DNA from: Shewanella hanedai
GTDB lineage: Bacteria > Pseudomonadota > Gammaproteobacteria > Enterobacterales > Shewanellaceae
Reading direction: 5' to 3'
NCBI RefSeq assembly: GCF_007197645.1
Contig: NZ_VKGK01000027.1
Span: 19,859 to 83,858, forward strand
DNA length: 64,000 bases
Below the pieces are notes generated by a model, which worked only from the letters and a program-made list of their open reading frames with translations, was not told the origin of the DNA and searched no databases. The position numbers and the translations under genes were made by a program. Of the stretch, positions 28,083 to 36,747 are shown in pieces. Position 1 is the stretch's first letter. Every line of letters begins with the position of its first letter.

Positions 28083-29138
28083 ATGCAAAATAAAACAGTA
28101 AAACTATCACTGCTTACTTTGGCTTTAGCACTCCCAATGTCAGTGGCTCATGCTAATGATGATGGCGTGAGTAAAGAGGAGTTACAAAAAGAGCTGAATG
28201 CGATTCAGCAAAGATTGGCTGCATTGGAAGTCGATGAAAAAGTGAGTGGTGAAGCATCCAATACCAGTATTAATTTTTACGGTTCATTGCGCCCCACATT
28301 TGGCGTGACCCGTACAGACTCTGATGATGTGTGGGATGTCGGTGATGCGCTGTCTCGCTTGGGGCTTTACACAGAGCATAAAGTGAATGATTCATTGGTC
28401 GCATTTGCCCGTGGAGAGTTCAAAGTCAACATTCAAGCTAATGGAGATTTCGGTGAAGCGCGTAAGGCTTATGTCGGTATCAAGGGAGATTTTGGACGTG
28501 TGGCTATTGGTAAACAGTCATCGACTCAATATCGCATCATTGGCGATCCGGTTGATATTTTTAACCGCGCAGCAACGCCATTGGCTTATGACAGCGTGAG
28601 CCCATTTCGTGTCAATAATTTAGTGACTTACCGTAAGAGTGTTGGCGATCTGAGCTTCTCGGTGGATTCTCAATTTGATGGCAGCAGACCCGATAACGCC
28701 AGCGACTTTTTCAACACGGGACTAGAGTACAACACAGATTTCATCCGTGCAGCCTTTGCTTATTACAGCAAGGAGCTAAATGACGGCAAGGAGGAGCACA
28801 CCTACGGTGCATCACTGGCGAAAAACTTCGGTCCGCTTTATGTCGCTGCTGCGTATCAGGATATAGAAGTGGATGACGTCAGCGGTTCAACTTTGGATGT
28901 TGTGGCTGCATATGCAATCACCGAGATCTATAAAGTAAAAGCTGGGATCTCGGCATTCGATGATGGTTTAAACGATCTTGTTTCTGGTGATTACACCGCC
29001 TATAACGCTACATTAGAGTGGCAAGGGACAGCTGATTTTCGTCTATTTGTTGAATACCAAAAAGTGGCATTTGATTACCGCGAAGATAACGACCAGTTGA
29101 TGGTTGGCATGCGCTATGACTTTGATTACGGCTTTTAA
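28083..29138 (+). CDS. Gram-negative porin
   Basis: 351 residues from the ATG at 28083, which has AAGGA nine bases upstream. The signal peptide ends AHA/ND. A short coiled-coil-like segment (KEELQKELNAIQQRLAALE) precedes the barrel, as in several Shewanella and Vibrio porins. The barrel has the general trimeric porin pattern, e.g. FYGSLRPTFGV at its first strand, EARKAYVGIKGDFGRVAIGKQ, and the terminal MRYDFDYGF ending in Phe. It follows gcvP by about 130 bases and may be coregulated; a role in letting glycine or other amino acids through the outer membrane is only an inference. Confidence 0.85.
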   Translation: MQNKTVKLSLLTLALALPMSVAHANDDGVSKEELQKELNAIQQRLAALEVDEKVSGEASNTSINFYGSLRPTFGVTRTDSDDVWDVGDALSRLGLYTEHKVNDSLVAFARGEFKVNIQANGDFGEARKAYVGIKGDFGRVAIGKQSSTQYRIIGDPVDIFNRAATPLAYDSVSPFRVNNLVTYRKSVGDLSFSVDSQFDGSRPDNASDFFNTGLEYNTDFIRAAFAYYSKELNDGKEEHTYGASLAKNFGPLYVAAAYQDIEVDDVSGSTLDVVAAYAITEIYKVKAGISAFDDGLNDLVSGDYTAYNATLEWQGTADFRLFVEYQKVAFDYREDNDQLMVGMRYDFDYGF

Positions 29139-29218
29139 ACCCTGTATCGATTACAGGTAAAAGGGTAACCATTTACTATTCACCCCGTCTCCACCCCTTA
29201 TCACTATTGCTTGTGAGT

Positions 29219-29252
29219 GGCTTACTCGTACCGTTCGAGTAAGCCCTTTTTA
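29219..29252 (+). terminator. Terminator after the porin gene
   Basis: GGCTTACTCG (29219-29228), loop, CGAGTAAGCC (29236-29245), then CTTTTTA. A perfect ten-pair stem. Confidence 0.92.
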
Positions 29253-29361
29253 TCTTAAAATACAGTCTTATTCCCCATACTAAGATGACCTCTCATTTGG
29301 TTGTGCTTAGTAAACTTAAGGTTAATAACTCTTAAGCTTACACAGAACGGATTATTTACTA

Positions 29362-29670
29362 TTAGGATTCTTGAGAACTGCCAAAGCGAGATGATAACGC
29401 TGCTAAGCTATTGCCAGCAATAAATACAGACGCGGCAAATAAGCCGATATCTTTTAGTAAAAACTCACCAACAAAACTCAGTGTTGGAAAGCTTGCTTCT
29501 GTTGTTATGCCCGGTAAAAATATCATCATGCCCAAAGTGACGGTAAATAGTGCGATTGAAAGTAAACCACCAATAGCCGATAAAATTGGGTGTATAAAGC
29601 GGCCTAAAATCAGTAATCCAATCATGATCTCTACGCTACCAAGAAAAATCACTAATCGAAACTTAACTGT
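29362..29670 (-). pseudogene. N-terminally truncated DUF417 (YkgB-like) membrane protein
   Basis: The open frame runs 29799-29362 (145 codons), but only the last 100 residues match the DUF417/YkgB family: FLGSVEIMIGLLILG, SAIGGLLSIALFTVTLGMMIFLPG and FVGEFLLKDIGLFAAS. The first 45 residues (rich in Tyr, Asn and Thr) look like translated spacer, and the usual first membrane helices are missing. There is no convincing ribosome site at 29799. I call it a remnant that has lost its 5' end. Its replaced 5' region overlaps the putative control region of the gene at 29873. Confidence 0.6.
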
Positions 29671-29693
29671 GAGTGAATGTAAATTTAGGTAGT

Positions 29694-29734
29694 ATACTAT
29701 TGTCATATAATAATACATATGATACATAATAGTG
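29694..29734. promoter_or_regulatory. Inverted repeat upstream of the putative hydrolase gene
   Basis: ACTATT (29696-29701) and CATAT (29704-29708) are mirrored by ATATG (29717-29721) and AATAGT (29728-29733). The ACTATT half matches the half-site seen upstream of the sulfatase and gal genes, so it may bring this gene into the same regulon. Weak evidence. Confidence 0.35.
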
Positions 29735-29872
29735 TTGGTTTGTTGTGTGTTTTTTGATCGGTCAAACCGAGACACTCTGTTTCGATAGTCAGCAGTCATT
29801 GAAACCTGTCAGTGCCAGAGGTACTAGATGTACTGCTGGTGGTTAATAACTATTATTATAAAAGGTAATATT

Positions 29873-30958
29873 ATGAAACATTTACTTGCAACTCTGTTAG
29901 TTTGCCTAACAGCTAGCAGTGCTCAGGTTAGTGCAAAAGATAGACTAGAAGGTTTTGTTCTACGTGGTGATCACAGTGGCACGCCCGGCCAACGTAATAA
30001 TTTTGATAATCCTAATGGCTCAAGTTGGGCAAATCACGTCGATGGTATAGTAGTTCAAGCCGAATGGGCACATTTACAACCTACAAAAAATGGCGCCATA
30101 AAATCAAACAACATTCTCGATCAAGCCATTTCTGCGGTAACAACTTGGAACAATGCTCATCCATCCAACAAGCTTGGCATTAAGTTAAGAGTTTTTGCTG
30201 GTATTTATTCCCCAGCATGGGTGGGATCGGAGACGGGGCAATTTTTTGCCCAATATAAAAACAGTAAGCAAGGCAATATGCCGTTTTACTGGAAAAACAA
30301 AAAGTTTCGTCCCTTGTGGAGCAATTTTCAGACTAAGTTAGGTGCAAAGTATGACAGCCACCCTCTGCTTAGAGAAGTCGCAGTTTCCGGTTGTATGACC
30401 CACAATGCCGAGACCATGTGGCGTAACCCAAGAGATAACAACCGTGATGATGGCCGTAAGAATATCGATATCATGCGTGACAATGGTCTGACGCTGGCAA
30501 AAGATGAGAACTGCTTGAAATGGCAAATTCGAGTTGCCGCCAGTAAATGGCCAAGAACTCATATTGGTATGGCGTACAACATGTGGAAGGATTATGAAAA
30601 TGGGTGGGCTAAAAAACCTGCTTTTGTAAATACGCTAATGGACTACTGCCTACAACAGGCACCTGGCCGCTGTATATTAGGTAATAATTCTCTGGGTGTT
30701 ACTGATATTGGTGATGAAAATAACAGTAGCGACGTTACTTATTACTTGAGACGCAAAGGTAATGCTGGTAACCCGATCTATATCCAAACTGAAACTAAAG
30801 CTGACAATATTCACAGAGCTATTAACCATGGCGCAGATCGTCTTCACGGTGCAATGGCGGAGTTACCTAAGCTCAGTGCTATGGCCAAGGTCAGTTCTAC
30901 GTATCTGCAAGATGACCCTATGCAGGACGCTAGGTTGAATCTTAAAACTAACAACTAA
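29873..30958 (+). CDS. Secreted putative TIM-barrel glycoside hydrolase, family not recognised
   Basis: 361 residues from the ATG at 29873 (AAGGTAA upstream), with a signal peptide ending VSA/KD. I do not recognise a named family. The sequence has the rhythm of a clan GH-A-like (beta/alpha)8 barrel: HVDGIVVQAEWAHLQP near residue 52 (compare the 'V.GI.V...W..L.P' strand of beta-galactosidase-type enzymes), LGIKLRVFAGIYSPAWV near 104, LREVAVSGCMTHNAE near 168, and NPIYIQTE near 308. The Glu in NAE and the Glu in QTE are at about the spacing expected for acid/base and nucleophile. Four Cys may form disulfides. It is monocistronic with its own terminator, next to the octaheme cytochrome and 3 kb from the sulfatases. 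Hydrolase function is an inference. Confidence 0.55.
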   Translation: MKHLLATLLVCLTASSAQVSAKDRLEGFVLRGDHSGTPGQRNNFDNPNGSSWANHVDGIVVQAEWAHLQPTKNGAIKSNNILDQAISAVTTWNNAHPSNKLGIKLRVFAGIYSPAWVGSETGQFFAQYKNSKQGNMPFYWKNKKFRPLWSNFQTKLGAKYDSHPLLREVAVSGCMTHNAETMWRNPRDNNRDDGRKNIDIMRDNGLTLAKDENCLKWQIRVAASKWPRTHIGMAYNMWKDYENGWAKKPAFVNTLMDYCLQQAPGRCILGNNSLGVTDIGDENNSSDVTYYLRRKGNAGNPIYIQTETKADNIHRAINHGADRLHGAMAELPKLSAMAKVSSTYLQDDPMQDARLNLKTNN

Positions 30959-30986
30959 CAACTACTGTTAGGATAATAAATCTTCC

Positions 30987-31028
30987 AAAGGGCAGCGCCT
31001 ACTAAAGTGTAGTGGGCTTGCCCTTTTT
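30987..31028 (+). terminator. Terminator after the putative hydrolase gene
   Basis: AAAGGGCA (30987-30994) pairs with TGCCCTTT (ending about 31026), enclosing an inner GCCTACT/AGTGGGC stem, followed by T residues. Confidence 0.85.
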
Positions 31029-31174
31029 GAGTTTGTTTCATCATTTTTGTCAAAAACTGATTTATTTATAGATAGATAGATAGTACTTGAGTGCTAAATT
31101 TTATATGATAATTAACAAAAAATAACATCTTCACTGCATTTGCCTGTCACGGCAAGGCATGTCGAAGGTTTGGA

Positions 31175-33370
31175 GTGTCTGTGCTGCGTCTGTGTATTTT
31201 GATGATTTTTTGGTTTTCCCCTACGCTATTGGCGATGGAAAAAGCTGAGCCGAAAAGCAATGCCAACTGCATTGCCTGTCACCAACAAGAGGCCAAACAC
31301 TGGCAAACATCAGATCATGCCAAGGCGATGGCCGTTGCGACACCAGAGACCGTACTCGGAGATTTTTCAGGAGCCGATGCCAGACACCACGGCCAAAAAG
31401 TTTACTTTTACCGTAAAGCAGACACCTTTTTTGCTGATGTTAGCTATGACAAAAATGATCAATACCCCGGTAACAAGAGTCAGACTTTTGAAGTGAAATA
31501 CAGCTTCGGTCACTATCCACTGCAACAATATCTAGTGGATACCGATAAAGGAAAACTGCAGGTGTTGCCCTTTGCTTGGGATAGTCGGAGCAAAGTGGAG
31601 GGCGGGCAGCGTTGGTATCATAACTACCAGAGCGAAGAGATCTCGCCTAATGATAGATTACATTGGCGCCAACCTTTACAGAATTGGAACGGCATGTGCG
31701 CCGATTGCCACTCCGATGGACTTGAGCGCAACTACTCCTTGAGCAAACAAAGTTTCAACAGTAAATGGGACAACATCAACGTCGGTTGTCTCTCCTGCCA
31801 TGGCGACATGTCAGCCCATTCTAATGCTCAGTCTAATATTCAGCCTTCAGCTAACGAACAAACAGGCACAAGTACAAAACTGACCGATCCCATGAGTCGC
31901 AACGATAAAGGAATGTGGCAGCGACTTCCCGGAGCCAAGATAGCGTCCTGGCAGGGGCAGCCTAGAAATAACCAATTTATGGAAACGTGCTACGCCTGTC
32001 ATTCACTTCGCAGCCCGCTAACTGACGGAATTAGCCCAAATGAAAAGTTTATGGATCAATTTTCACCGCAACTGATCAACGCCCCTATGTATCATGTTGA
32101 TGGTCAGATCAAAGAGGAGGTGTATGTATATGGCTCCTTTATGCAGAGTAAAATGCACAGCGCTGGCGTTAATTGCTTAGATTGTCATGATAGCCACACC
32201 ATGAAGCTTAAAGCGGAGGGCAACGGCTTGTGTTTGCAATGTCACAGTCCAGAGCACTTCAATACATCGAGTCACTTAAATCATCAAGCCGGGACGCCGG
32301 GCAGTAAGTGTGTTGATTGCCACATGCCGCAAACCCGTTACATGGGAGTGGATGACCGCAGAGATCATAGTTTTAGTATTCCCCGACCAGCACTTAGTCA
32401 AAATTTAGGCACACCGAATGCCTGTAACCGTTGCCACGAAGATGAAACCGCCAGCTGGGCGAGTAGCAAGGTTAAGCAATGGTTTGGTGGTGATATGCAG
32501 CTTGAGCCGAACCGAAAAGCCTTGATGAACCTCAGAGCTGGAAAGCCTGTTACTGCTGCGCAGCACCGAAATATCATCGATGATGTCACGATCGAAGCCA
32601 TTAGCCGTGCCAGTGCACTGCAGCTCTTACCCGTCACCCACACACAAATTCCCCCCGATTGGTTTAGCACTCTGGCGGGATCGCCTGAGCCATTGATCCG
32701 TTTGGCTGCGGCGGAGCAGGGCTATCTATTGTCTCAAGACGATAGAAAGAAGGGACTTACGCCCTTATTAAATGATCCGCTGCGATCGGTACGGGTTGCT
32801 GCAGCGAGAACCTTGAGAACCGATTCGAAGATAAAAGCGAATCAAGAGCTGACACGGGCGAATGAAGTTAGTGCTTGGCGAGGTGAAGGGCGATTGAATC
32901 TAGGGTTACAGTTATTGGCCACGGGGCGCTGGCAGGAAGCTGAGCAGCAACTGAGTGCGAGTATCATGACCGATCCTTACTTTGAGCCCAGCTATGTGAA
33001 TCTGGCCGATATCTATCGGGCAACAGGACAAACAGCTAAGGCCAAAGGTGTTTTCGAAAATGGGCTGCAACACAACCCACAATCAGCGGATCTGAACTAT
33101 GGTTTTGGGCTACACCTTATTCGTGGCAAAGATTATCTATCTGCAGAGCGATACCTTGCTCAGGCAGCTCAACTGGCACCGCCTAATACCCAGTATCAAT
33201 ACGTTTACTTAGTGGCGCTTGATCACAACGGTAGAACCACGGATGCGCTTAACTATCTTAAGCAGTACCTGACCATTTACCCAGCCTCTCCACAGTTAGT
33301 GGATATCGGAATTGGCTACTCTCGCAAGACCGGTAACCAGCTGATGCTGAATTACTTTCAATCATTGTAA
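31175..33370 (+). CDS. Exported octaheme c-type cytochrome with C-terminal HEAT-like and TPR repeats
   Basis: 731 residues from a GTG at 31175 with GAAGG upstream. A signal peptide (LCILMIFWFSPTLLA) leads to a domain with eight CXXCH heme sites, in order CIACH, CADCH, CLSCH, CYACH, CLDCH, CLQCH, CVDCH and CNRCH, all within the first 430 residues. Residues about 500-560 look like HEAT-type repeats (EPLIRLAAAEQ, DPLRSVRVAAARTL). The last 170 residues are TPRs (WQEAEQQLSASIMTDPYFEPSYVNLADIY and two more). This architecture is known as a family of periplasmic multiheme proteins of unknown electron partner, related to cytochrome c554-type folds. It has a terminator on each flank and so is monocistronic. 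A direct role in galactan use is not evident; see findings. Confidence 0.85.
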   Translation: MSVLRLCILMIFWFSPTLLAMEKAEPKSNANCIACHQQEAKHWQTSDHAKAMAVATPETVLGDFSGADARHHGQKVYFYRKADTFFADVSYDKNDQYPGNKSQTFEVKYSFGHYPLQQYLVDTDKGKLQVLPFAWDSRSKVEGGQRWYHNYQSEEISPNDRLHWRQPLQNWNGMCADCHSDGLERNYSLSKQSFNSKWDNINVGCLSCHGDMSAHSNAQSNIQPSANEQTGTSTKLTDPMSRNDKGMWQRLPGAKIASWQGQPRNNQFMETCYACHSLRSPLTDGISPNEKFMDQFSPQLINAPMYHVDGQIKEEVYVYGSFMQSKMHSAGVNCLDCHDSHTMKLKAEGNGLCLQCHSPEHFNTSSHLNHQAGTPGSKCVDCHMPQTRYMGVDDRRDHSFSIPRPALSQNLGTPNACNRCHEDETASWASSKVKQWFGGDMQLEPNRKALMNLRAGKPVTAAQHRNIIDDVTIEAISRASALQLLPVTHTQIPPDWFSTLAGSPEPLIRLAAAEQGYLLSQDDRKKGLTPLLNDPLRSVRVAAARTLRTDSKIKANQELTRANEVSAWRGEGRLNLGLQLLATGRWQEAEQQLSASIMTDPYFEPSYVNLADIYRATGQTAKAKGVFENGLQHNPQSADLNYGFGLHLIRGKDYLSAERYLAQAAQLAPPNTQYQYVYLVALDHNGRTTDALNYLKQYLTIYPASPQLVDIGIGYSRKTGNQLMLNYFQSL

Positions 33371-33490
33371 ATATAAAGAGTTGATGATTGACGTTGGGGA
33401 TGAATCAAAAGAAAGCATCAGTGAGAGGAGAGATAAGGACGTTAGAAAGTAAGGTATAGATATGAGATGAAAGTGCGCATAAACGAAAGG

Positions 33491-33534
33491 AAAAAAGAAG
33501 CCTAAGTCACAACTGAGCAAGTCATGACTTAGGC
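33491..33534 (-). terminator. Terminator at the end of the first sulfatase operon
   Basis: GCCTAAGTCA (33500-33509) pairs with TGACTTAGGC (33525-33534). On the minus strand the stem is followed by TTCTTTTTTCC. It may also stop the convergent cytochrome transcript. A lone repeat end (CTTTATACTGATTG, from about 33557) lies nearby. Confidence 0.75.
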
Positions 33535-33668
33535 AAAAGCACTCAAATGCTAAACCTTTATACTGATTGACATACACCGTACGTAAGATAAGCCTATTGC
33601 ACCAAAAATTTACATGTCGGTTGCCTGTCCAGAAACGTTCTTCATGTAAATAAATACATCAAGTCTTG

Positions 33669-35138
33669 CTAGAGCAGATCTGGGCGTTTCAGCGTTGGGT
33701 TAACGCCTACTGTCAGTTGCCATTCCAATAACGTTTGTTTCAGTTGGGCCACTCGTTGAGGTTGCTGAGCAGACAAGTCTGTCGACTCACTGGGGTCAAC
33801 CAAGAGATCATAAAGCTCGGTCTTGCCCGAGACAAAAGCCACCAGTTTCCAACGTTGACCAATAACTGCGGCGTAGGCATCTTCGTAGTTACGATAAAGA
33901 ATCACATGCTTACGCTCAGACAGCTCACCTTTGAGCATCGGCACGATACTTTGGCCGTCGAGATCTTTTAGATCGTCGGGGTTACCGCCTGCAATGTCCA
34001 CAAAGGTCGGTAGAATGTCGGTGGACAGCACCAATTGCTCAGAATTTTGAGCCTTAGGTGTGACGCCCGGCCAACGCACGAGTAAAGGCACTCTGGCGCC
34101 TCCTTCATAAAGTGCTTTGCCACTCATTTTGCCGCCTCTTAGCGGCTCATTAGTGAAGTAACCTCCCTGATCGGAATAGAAAACAACCACGGTATTGTCT
34201 GCCATTCCAGAGTCATCCAAGGCTTGTAAAATACGACCGACGGAGGTATCCAATGCTTCGACCATGGCACCAAAGTTGGCGTATTTCTTATCCAGTCCTT
34301 TATCCAAGTATTTCTGGGTTCCCGCTTTAGGGCCTTGATGTGGCGTGTGCACTGTGTAATAGAAATTGGTCAACATGAACGGCTTAGCTTTGTCGTAATT
34401 TTCGATAAAACTCACCACGTCGTCGGTTAAACGCTCTGTCAGGTATTTTCCTTTAGGAGCATCGGGGTAAGGGTTGCGATACTCCTCCCAAAACGGCGCT
34501 CGATAACTCTTTGGATGACCAGCCGTTGATACACCGAACTGCTCATCGAAGCCTTGCTTTATGGGGTAATAATCTTCAGAACCTAAATGCCATTTCCCCG
34601 AAAATGCAGTGTGATACCCCAACGGCTTAACCGCCTCGGCGATGGAGGTGACCTCTAGTGGTAAGTAGTTTCGAGACGGTTCTTGAGCGGGATCCGTTGG
34701 CAAGAGGTGAAACTCTTGGGTGGGGCGATGAAACTTATCAAAACCCAGATCTTTTTTGCCATCAGGAATATGACGAGGCATTTTCAATCTCGCAGGATGC
34801 TGACCTGTTATCACCGATGCTCGGCTTGGGCTGCAGGTTGGCGATGCCACATACGCTCTGGTAAATTCGAGGCTTTGCTGCTTCAAACTATCAATATTGG
34901 GTGTATCCCAGCGACCTGTACGGTAACCCAGATCTGTCCAGCCAAGATCATCGGCAAACAACATCAAAATATTGGGTTGATTGACATCAATGACTTCAGA
35001 AGTCTGCATTTTAGAAGCATGTATTTTAGCAGTCTCAATTTCAGGTGCGGGCGCACAAGCAGTCAGCCCTGCTGTGGTCAAAGCCAGAGCACATAACCCA
35101 GAAATTTTGGTTGGGTATTTACGGATTCTTATTGTCAT
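33669..35138 (-). CDS. Lipoprotein sulfatase, S1 type (sulfatase 1)
   Basis: 489 residues from the ATG at 35138, which has GGAG seven bases upstream (a longer frame to 35168 has none). The lipobox LTAC places the lipidated Cys near residue 28. It is an arylsulfatase-type enzyme: FADDLGWTDLGY binds the calcium, and CSPSRASVITG (Cys about 102) is the site turned into formylglycine, with SGKWHLG and FYSDQGGYF metal/substrate motifs later. It should remove sulfate esters from galactan oligomers in the periplasm or at the surface. It overlaps the end of sulfatase 2 by 20 bases and is the last gene of the operon sulfatase 4-GH110-sulfatase 2-sulfatase 1. The target position on the sugar is unknown. 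Confidence 0.88.
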   Translation of the reverse strand: MTIRIRKYPTKISGLCALALTTAGLTACAPAPEIETAKIHASKMQTSEVIDVNQPNILMLFADDLGWTDLGYRTGRWDTPNIDSLKQQSLEFTRAYVASPTCSPSRASVITGQHPARLKMPRHIPDGKKDLGFDKFHRPTQEFHLLPTDPAQEPSRNYLPLEVTSIAEAVKPLGYHTAFSGKWHLGSEDYYPIKQGFDEQFGVSTAGHPKSYRAPFWEEYRNPYPDAPKGKYLTERLTDDVVSFIENYDKAKPFMLTNFYYTVHTPHQGPKAGTQKYLDKGLDKKYANFGAMVEALDTSVGRILQALDDSGMADNTVVVFYSDQGGYFTNEPLRGGKMSGKALYEGGARVPLLVRWPGVTPKAQNSEQLVLSTDILPTFVDIAGGNPDDLKDLDGQSIVPMLKGELSERKHVILYRNYEDAYAAVIGQRWKLVAFVSGKTELYDLLVDPSESTDLSAQQPQRVAQLKQTLLEWQLTVGVNPTLKRPDLL

Positions 35139-36747
35139 TTTTATCTCCGGTTTTTGATTGTGGATCAACTTTTACAGCCTGAAAAGTCTTGGAATGATGA
35201 GCTAACATGGCCTTGCTGGACTTTTTATGGTCTCGGCGTAACTCGGATGAGTTAAACAGATGTGCTGGTGGCGTTAGCCCAGCAACGGATATTGGCGCAG
35301 GCTTATTTGCTTGCCATTCACTGATGCTATTTTTCATCTGGGCGAGTCGCTGCTGGTGGGCAGGCTCGTTGGCCAGATTGTTATGTTCGTGAGGGTCACT
35401 GACGAGATCATATAACTCTATCTCGCCGCGTTTGCCTTTTTTGGCTGGCAGGATCAGCTTAAAATTGTCCAGTCTAAACATGTAATCAGAGCGCTGAGAA
35501 AAAGCGTGATTCTTCCAATTAACCGCTTTATCCGCCGTGAGAGGTAATAGAGATTGCCCCTGCATCCCGATAGGCTTATCGATGTTGAGCATGTCGAGTA
35601 AGGTCGGCATCACATCGATACTTTCAACAATTTGTTCAACCACCTTGCCACGGTTCATCACTTTGGCGTATTGGGTATTTTTACCCGCTCGAATAATCAG
35701 AGGAATTCGGCTTGAACCTTCGTGCATCACGCCCTTGAACCATTTGCCATGCTGGCCAAGCATATTGCCATGGTCTGCACTGAACACGACGATGGTGCTA
35801 TCGGCTAACCCTGAGTTATCAAGGTAGTCGAGTATCCGACCGACATTGTCATCCACATTAGTGATGTGGCCTAGATACTGGGCGGTTAAGTCCCGCATCA
35901 TCTGTTCATCATCAATTAGGTGACGAGACTTGCCTTTTATCTTGTCTGCTAAAGCTTGTTTACGCTCGGTTTTGGCATGCTCAGGAATAACAGGAACAGA
36001 TATCGCCTTTGGATCGTACATTGATGCATAGGGCTCAGTGGCACGATATGGACTGTGGGGTTCGTTGTAGCTAAGGAACAAGAAAAATGGCTTTGTGGTT
36101 TGCGCTTTTTGCTGTTGGGTTAGATACGTAAGGGCTTTATCTGTCAGCCAGTAGGTTTCGAAATCCTCTTTAGCGAACTGGTACTTGCCTAAATCGTGCC
36201 CCAGTGGATCCTTGGGATACAGCACGCTGCCTTTCACTGGCTTAAATGCATCATTACCGTATTTCGCAAACATGTACTGGCGATAGGTTTCTTCATGATT
36301 GGGGCCTTCGCTACTGCGAGCCCAAAAATGATCAAAGTTCCAGTCCTGCCACTCAGGATAAAAATGCAGTTTGCCAGATATTGCTGTGCTGTAACCTTCA
36401 TGCTTGAGCAGGGTCGGTAAATCTACTTCGCCATCATTAGCCAAGGCTTGTTTATTGTTGTCGATGACTCCGTGTACATGAGGATAGCGTGAGGTAAAAA
36501 ATGATCGTCTAGAGGGAGAGCAGATAGGCGCAACCGTGTAAGCGGTTTTGTAGTAAGTGCCTTGGGCTGCCAGCTTATCCAGATTAGGGGTTTTCACCAT
36601 AGGATGGCCAGCCACGCCCATCACATCTGACTTCATTTCGTCAGTCATGATAAATAACAGATTGTCACGGGGCTCAGCGTCAGCCGCCAGCGCACTGCCA
36701 AGAGGCAGCAGGCAAGCGATGATAGATGTGGCGAGTAAATGTTTCAT
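35119..36747 (-). CDS. Periplasmic sulfatase, S1 type (sulfatase 2)
   Basis: 542 residues with a Sec signal ending ALA/AD. The divergent N-terminal motif FIMTDEMKSD carries one metal-binding Asp pair, and CSPSRRSFFTS holds the formylglycine Cys (residue 76). SGKLHFYPEW replaces the usual GKWHLG, and SADHGNMLGQHGKWFKG is the second metal motif; these features resemble choline-sulfatase/PhoN-like branches of the S1 family rather than the arylsulfatase branch of sulfatase 1. A basic tail of about 50 residues follows the catalytic domain. Its ATG overlaps the stop of the GH110 gene (ATGA), so translation is coupled. It likely prepares galactan ends for GH110; specificity unknown. Confidence 0.88.
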   Translation of the reverse strand: MKHLLATSIIACLLPLGSALAADAEPRDNLLFIMTDEMKSDVMGVAGHPMVKTPNLDKLAAQGTYYKTAYTVAPICSPSRRSFFTSRYPHVHGVIDNNKQALANDGEVDLPTLLKHEGYSTAISGKLHFYPEWQDWNFDHFWARSSEGPNHEETYRQYMFAKYGNDAFKPVKGSVLYPKDPLGHDLGKYQFAKEDFETYWLTDKALTYLTQQQKAQTTKPFFLFLSYNEPHSPYRATEPYASMYDPKAISVPVIPEHAKTERKQALADKIKGKSRHLIDDEQMMRDLTAQYLGHITNVDDNVGRILDYLDNSGLADSTIVVFSADHGNMLGQHGKWFKGVMHEGSSRIPLIIRAGKNTQYAKVMNRGKVVEQIVESIDVMPTLLDMLNIDKPIGMQGQSLLPLTADKAVNWKNHAFSQRSDYMFRLDNFKLILPAKKGKRGEIELYDLVSDPHEHNNLANEPAHQQRLAQMKNSISEWQANKPAPISVAGLTPPAHLFNSSELRRDHKKSSKAMLAHHSKTFQAVKVDPQSKTGDKNDNKNP

